In this document: piece after piece, positions 61,216 to 64,000 of the stretch
Layout of the letters: each line of letters starts with the position of its first letter
Position numbering within the stretch: position 1 is the first letter of the stretch
Source of the DNA: Anaeramoeba flamelloides
Lineage: Eukaryota; Metamonada; Anaeramoebidae
Assembly (NCBI GenBank): GCA_027625915.1
Contig: JANTQA010000042.1
Span: 3,484,001 to 3,548,000, forward strand
Direction of reading: 5' to 3'
DNA length: 64,000 nt
The notes under the pieces: generated by a model
What the model was told of the DNA's origin: nothing
Databases searched by the model: none
What the model saw: the letters and a program-made list of their open reading frames with translations, nothing else
Position numbers and translations under genes: made by a program

Positions 61216-61507
61216 GAAATTTTCTAAAGTATTCCAAAATCCATTTTTTAAATTTTAATGTTTTTATCTAAAATAGAGAAATTGTTTGGTTTTAATTGTG
61301 ATTGGTTTTATGTTTTAAATCCCTTCCTTGACTTCATAAAAAATTAAAAAAATTAAAAAAAATAAAAAAAAAAATAAAATCGAAGGACAAATTAAAAAAG
61401 TGATTTTATTAAAATATCATTTTGATCAAACAATGATCTATTATATTTTTGAAAATCGAATCCAAACTTTTATTTATTAAAGTGGACCAATAATTGAAAT
61501 TTATTGT

Positions 61508-62116
61508 TTATTTAGCAATATCTTTTAATCCACGGATTCTTCTAGTAAGATGCAAGTCTCGATCCATAATCGTTACTCTTCGTCCATGGATAGCACATAA
61601 GTTTACATCATTTAAAAGTTCGATGATGTAATTTTCTGCGGCTTCTTGGAGACATATGATTGCGCTTGCTCGCCATTTTAATGGATCTTTTGATCTTGAA
61701 ATCGATTCTTCTCCAATTGATCTACAAAGGCGTGCAAAAGGAAGTTTTCTCATCAGCAAATGGTATGATTGTTGTAGCTCCATGATTTCACATAGTGCTC
61801 TTTCCCCATTTTTATATCTTCGTACTCGCCTAGGTTTGACTATTGAGCTGAGCAAATATTTTTTGCCCGTAGATGGTGTTGCCTTAAGCCCCTTTCTTCC
61901 CTTTAATCCTTTCCTTCCTTTCTGTCCTTTACGAAGAGGTGTTCTGAGCCCTTTTGTTTTCTTTCTTCCCTTTTGACCTCTTTTGGTCCTTCTCTTTGGT
62001 GAAGATCCTGATGTGGTTGTGGTGGTTGTACTTTCAGTACTACTCGAATCACTGCTTGTTGTACTTGAGGATTTGCTTGAATCCTTCTTCTTTTTCGATT
62101 TTTTGCTTCTTGTCAT
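61508..62116 (-). CDS. Variant histone H3, candidate centromeric cenH3 (CENP-A-like)
   Basis: cenH3 replaces H3 in centromeric nucleosomes and directs kinetochore assembly. This intronless gene encodes 202 residues, longer than H3 (about 135). The histone fold (about 99-196) is clear: RRYKNGERAL, LLMRKLPFARL, LQEAAENY, NLCAIHGRRVTIM and TRRIRG. Three features set it apart from canonical H3. The N-tail (about 95 residues) has none of the ARTKQTARKS-type H3 sequence and is instead Ser/Thr-rich, then Lys/Gly/Arg-rich with repeated KGRKGLKG-like units. Loop 1 (SISRSKDPL region) is about four residues longer than in H3. The residue at the H3 Phe84 position is Trp (W148), as in CENP-A. Longer loop 1 and this Trp are recognised cenH3 hallmarks. 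The NLCAIH motif, with its Cys, stays H3-like. It is certainly an H3-family protein; the cenH3 role is inferred. Confidence 0.9.
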   Translation of the reverse strand: MTRSKKSKKKKDSSKSSSTTSSDSSSTESTTTTTTSGSSPKRRTKRGQKGRKKTKGLRTPLRKGQKGRKGLKGRKGLKATPSTGKKYLLSSIVKPRRVRRYKNGERALCEIMELQQSYHLLMRKLPFARLCRSIGEESISRSKDPLKWRASAIICLQEAAENYIIELLNDVNLCAIHGRRVTIMDRDLHLTRRIRGLKDIAK

Positions 62117-64000
62117 TGTTGAAAATCAAAATATATTAAATAAAAAAAAATAATAAATGTTTATGTGTTCTGAAAATAAACAGCAGAAGAATAGTGTTTA
62201 ATACTCTAGGCCAGTGTAAAACAGGTTAAATTAAAGACACTCAATTTGATAAATACAGTTTTTTTTAAGATCTTGGTTTTCACAAAAGAGAGTTTATTTT
62301 CTTTTACTTGTTTATTTTTGGAAAAAGATATTTTAAGAATGTTTGTAATATTGTTTTCCTAGTGGAAGTTCAAAATAGTGAGTAATTGTATTTTCAATTT
62401 TCTGGTTTTCAGCATTTTGTTTTTTTTTTTCTTTTTAAAATCGTAAAATTATTGGATTATTTTTTATTTTGATAGATTTTTTTTTTTTATTTAAAATCTT
62501 GAAAAAGTTTAATTGTGATTAGTGTATGACAGTACCACCTACAACTTATTGAAAGAACAGTTTTTATTGGAAGAAGTATTGTGAAATTTTAAACAAATCT
62601 TGTTTTTTTTGATAGGATTTTTAGTTTATCAAAGATCAATTTTTATTTGATGATTTTTACAAAATAATTCTCAACTGTTTTTTTCTTGAAACAGCTCACA
62701 AAATCCGATTAAGAAATCTTGTAATTGTAAATTTTAAATACTGTGAGGAACTTCAATGGGATAATTTTTTTTTTAATTGTTACAAATGAAAATTATAGCC
62801 AACTTGAGAAATCAGTTTATGTTTTTCAAAAAAAAGAGATCTGACAAAGAAGCCAAACAGACTGATTGTATTTTTCTTTTTTAGGTTTATTTTTAATTTC
62901 TTTTATTTGGTTTGGGATAACTAAATTGATTTTTCTTATTGGTCTTATTTATTAAGAAAAAATATCACTTTATATAGACTTGATATGAGACAAACCAACG
63001 AAGGAATGCGATTTTGGAATTGTAAGGATGCTTTCTTTGCTTAAAAGATTACTATAAGTTGACATTTTTTGAGAATTTATACTGTTAATTGTAAAAGAAA
63101 AAGATCAAAATATGCAATCAGCTTTCCATAAAATAAATCTTCAAAGAATTAAAGCCAAAAATCATAATAAATCATCACATTCATTTTTAAAAGGGAAATT
63201 ATTAATTTAAGCTGGTTTTAAGAATTCAAAAATTGAAATTTTACGAGATTATTGGTATTTAAATAAGCCATTTTTTGAGATATGAATGAAAATTTTGTTC
63301 AATTTATTTTAAAACAAATAGCAACCGGTTACCTCTTAATAATTTTTTCAATTCAATTCCAATCAATTTCAGAAATACTTTCACCAAACCAACCCTAGTT
63401 TATATTTTTGTACTTGGAGAAAAATTGCAATTATAATTTTTTCAATTCAAAAATTTAGCTTTAATTTATGACTTATAGTCCACCCAAAATATATCAAACA
63501 TAGAGAAAAGAAAAAGCCACCAAACAAATAAATAGAGAGAATAAATTCCAATCTATTTCTTTGGAAAATCTGTTGCTCAAAACAATTCTAGTATTTGAAT
63601 TTTAAATGGGAACTATTTTTTCTTCATTTTCTCTATTTCCTTTTTAAAATCGAGTTTTCAAAGAAGTAGTTTGTGGTTTGTAGACCTAATTGAAAAATAA
63701 AATCGAAGACGAAGTGAAAATTGTTTTCCTATTTATATTTCAAACATTGTTATTTTCCAATTAAAAAAAGAAAATTTTTACTTAGGTTCCAACTATTATG
63801 AATTAATTATTAGCTGTAAAAACCCAAACAACTTTAGAACATCGATTAGAAATGATATTTTTAGACATTTATTTAATCTTTCTTCATTGGACTTTGAGAT
63901 AAAATTTTAATTACAGTCAGTTTCACTTTTAAGACACAAACTTTCAACGAAATTTAAGGTACAAAAAAAATTTAAAATTAAGGCACAAAATTTGAAATAT
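62117..64000. other. Region upstream of the variant histone gene
   Basis: It should contain the histone promoter next to 62117, but no motif can be named. Segment 63290-63340 resembles 20010-20050, with the shared word GAAAATTTTGTTCAATT. The right edge cuts a family A MITE. No gene was seen. Confidence 0.6.
63914..64000 (+). mobile_element. Family A Tc1/mariner-like MITE, copy 6 (cut by window edge)
   Basis: After a TA it starts CAGTCAGTTTCACTTTTAAG, followed by ACACAAACTTTCAACGAAAT, the family's left arm. The right arm lies beyond the window. Confidence 0.82.

Larger units (their letters stand above)
57551..61507. other. Intergenic region between MMS19 and the variant histone gene
   Basis: The two genes converge, so this holds two 3' ends. 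A T-rich stretch follows MMS19. Hairpin-family sequence lies at 59860-60110, a G10 tract at 59800-59809, and a family E repeat at about 60740-61215. A slightly GC-richer patch at 60140-60430 has a 45-codon open frame of unknown meaning. Nothing else was recognised. Confidence 0.6.

Noticed and set aside
1-64000. tRNA, rRNA, CRISPR or organelle-derived sequence
   Set aside because: No cloverleaf-like GC-richer block with a TTC-A B-box pattern, no regularly spaced repeats and no rRNA-like block were seen. Small diverged RNA genes could be missed by eye.

Overview
The window looks like nuclear DNA of a very AT-rich, intron-bearing protist. Genes are far apart and the non-coding DNA is dominated by A/T homopolymers. 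Every splice junction I could place is GT-AG, and all eight genes with a visible end stop at TAA. Asn/Lys/Asp/Glu runs encoded by short repeats sit inside otherwise conserved proteins. This style fits free-living amoeboid or flagellate protists such as Anaeramoeba or some amoebozoans, but no gene here fixes the lineage. No rRNA, tRNA, CRISPR, plasmid or organelle feature was seen.

Layout, left to right. 3988-7788 (+): 3' part of a UBE3A-like HECT ubiquitin ligase. 9952-17592 (+): an ATG18/WIPI autophagy beta-propeller split by a 6.6-kb intron. 21244-22087 (-): a small HMG-box protein. 25990-30562 (-): a SERCA-type P-type ATPase homologue that has lost every catalytic and ion-binding motif I could align. 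33068-37080 (-): a BRSK/SAD-type kinase in five exons. 45737-46675 (-): ribosomal protein eS10 with a long Arg-Gly-rich tail. 53943-57550 (+): MMS19, an iron-sulfur cluster delivery factor. 61508-62116 (-): a divergent histone H3 with features of the centromeric variant (CENP-A/cenH3). These are unrelated housekeeping and regulatory genes with no operon-like grouping.

Long intergenic stretches and introns carry several old families of short non-autonomous DNA transposons. Family A (about 195 bp, six copies) has 5'-CAGTCAGTT ends flanked by TA. Families B (about 540 bp) and C (about 550-640 bp) share TAAAC...TCAAAGGGG-type ends. Family D is a 1.2-kb element with AAGGGACTA ends in three copies. 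A hairpin-forming family and some less well bounded repeats are also present.

The most interesting items are the SERCA-derived pseudopump, which has an open frame over about 1,000 codons apart from two suspected frame problems, and the candidate centromeric histone.
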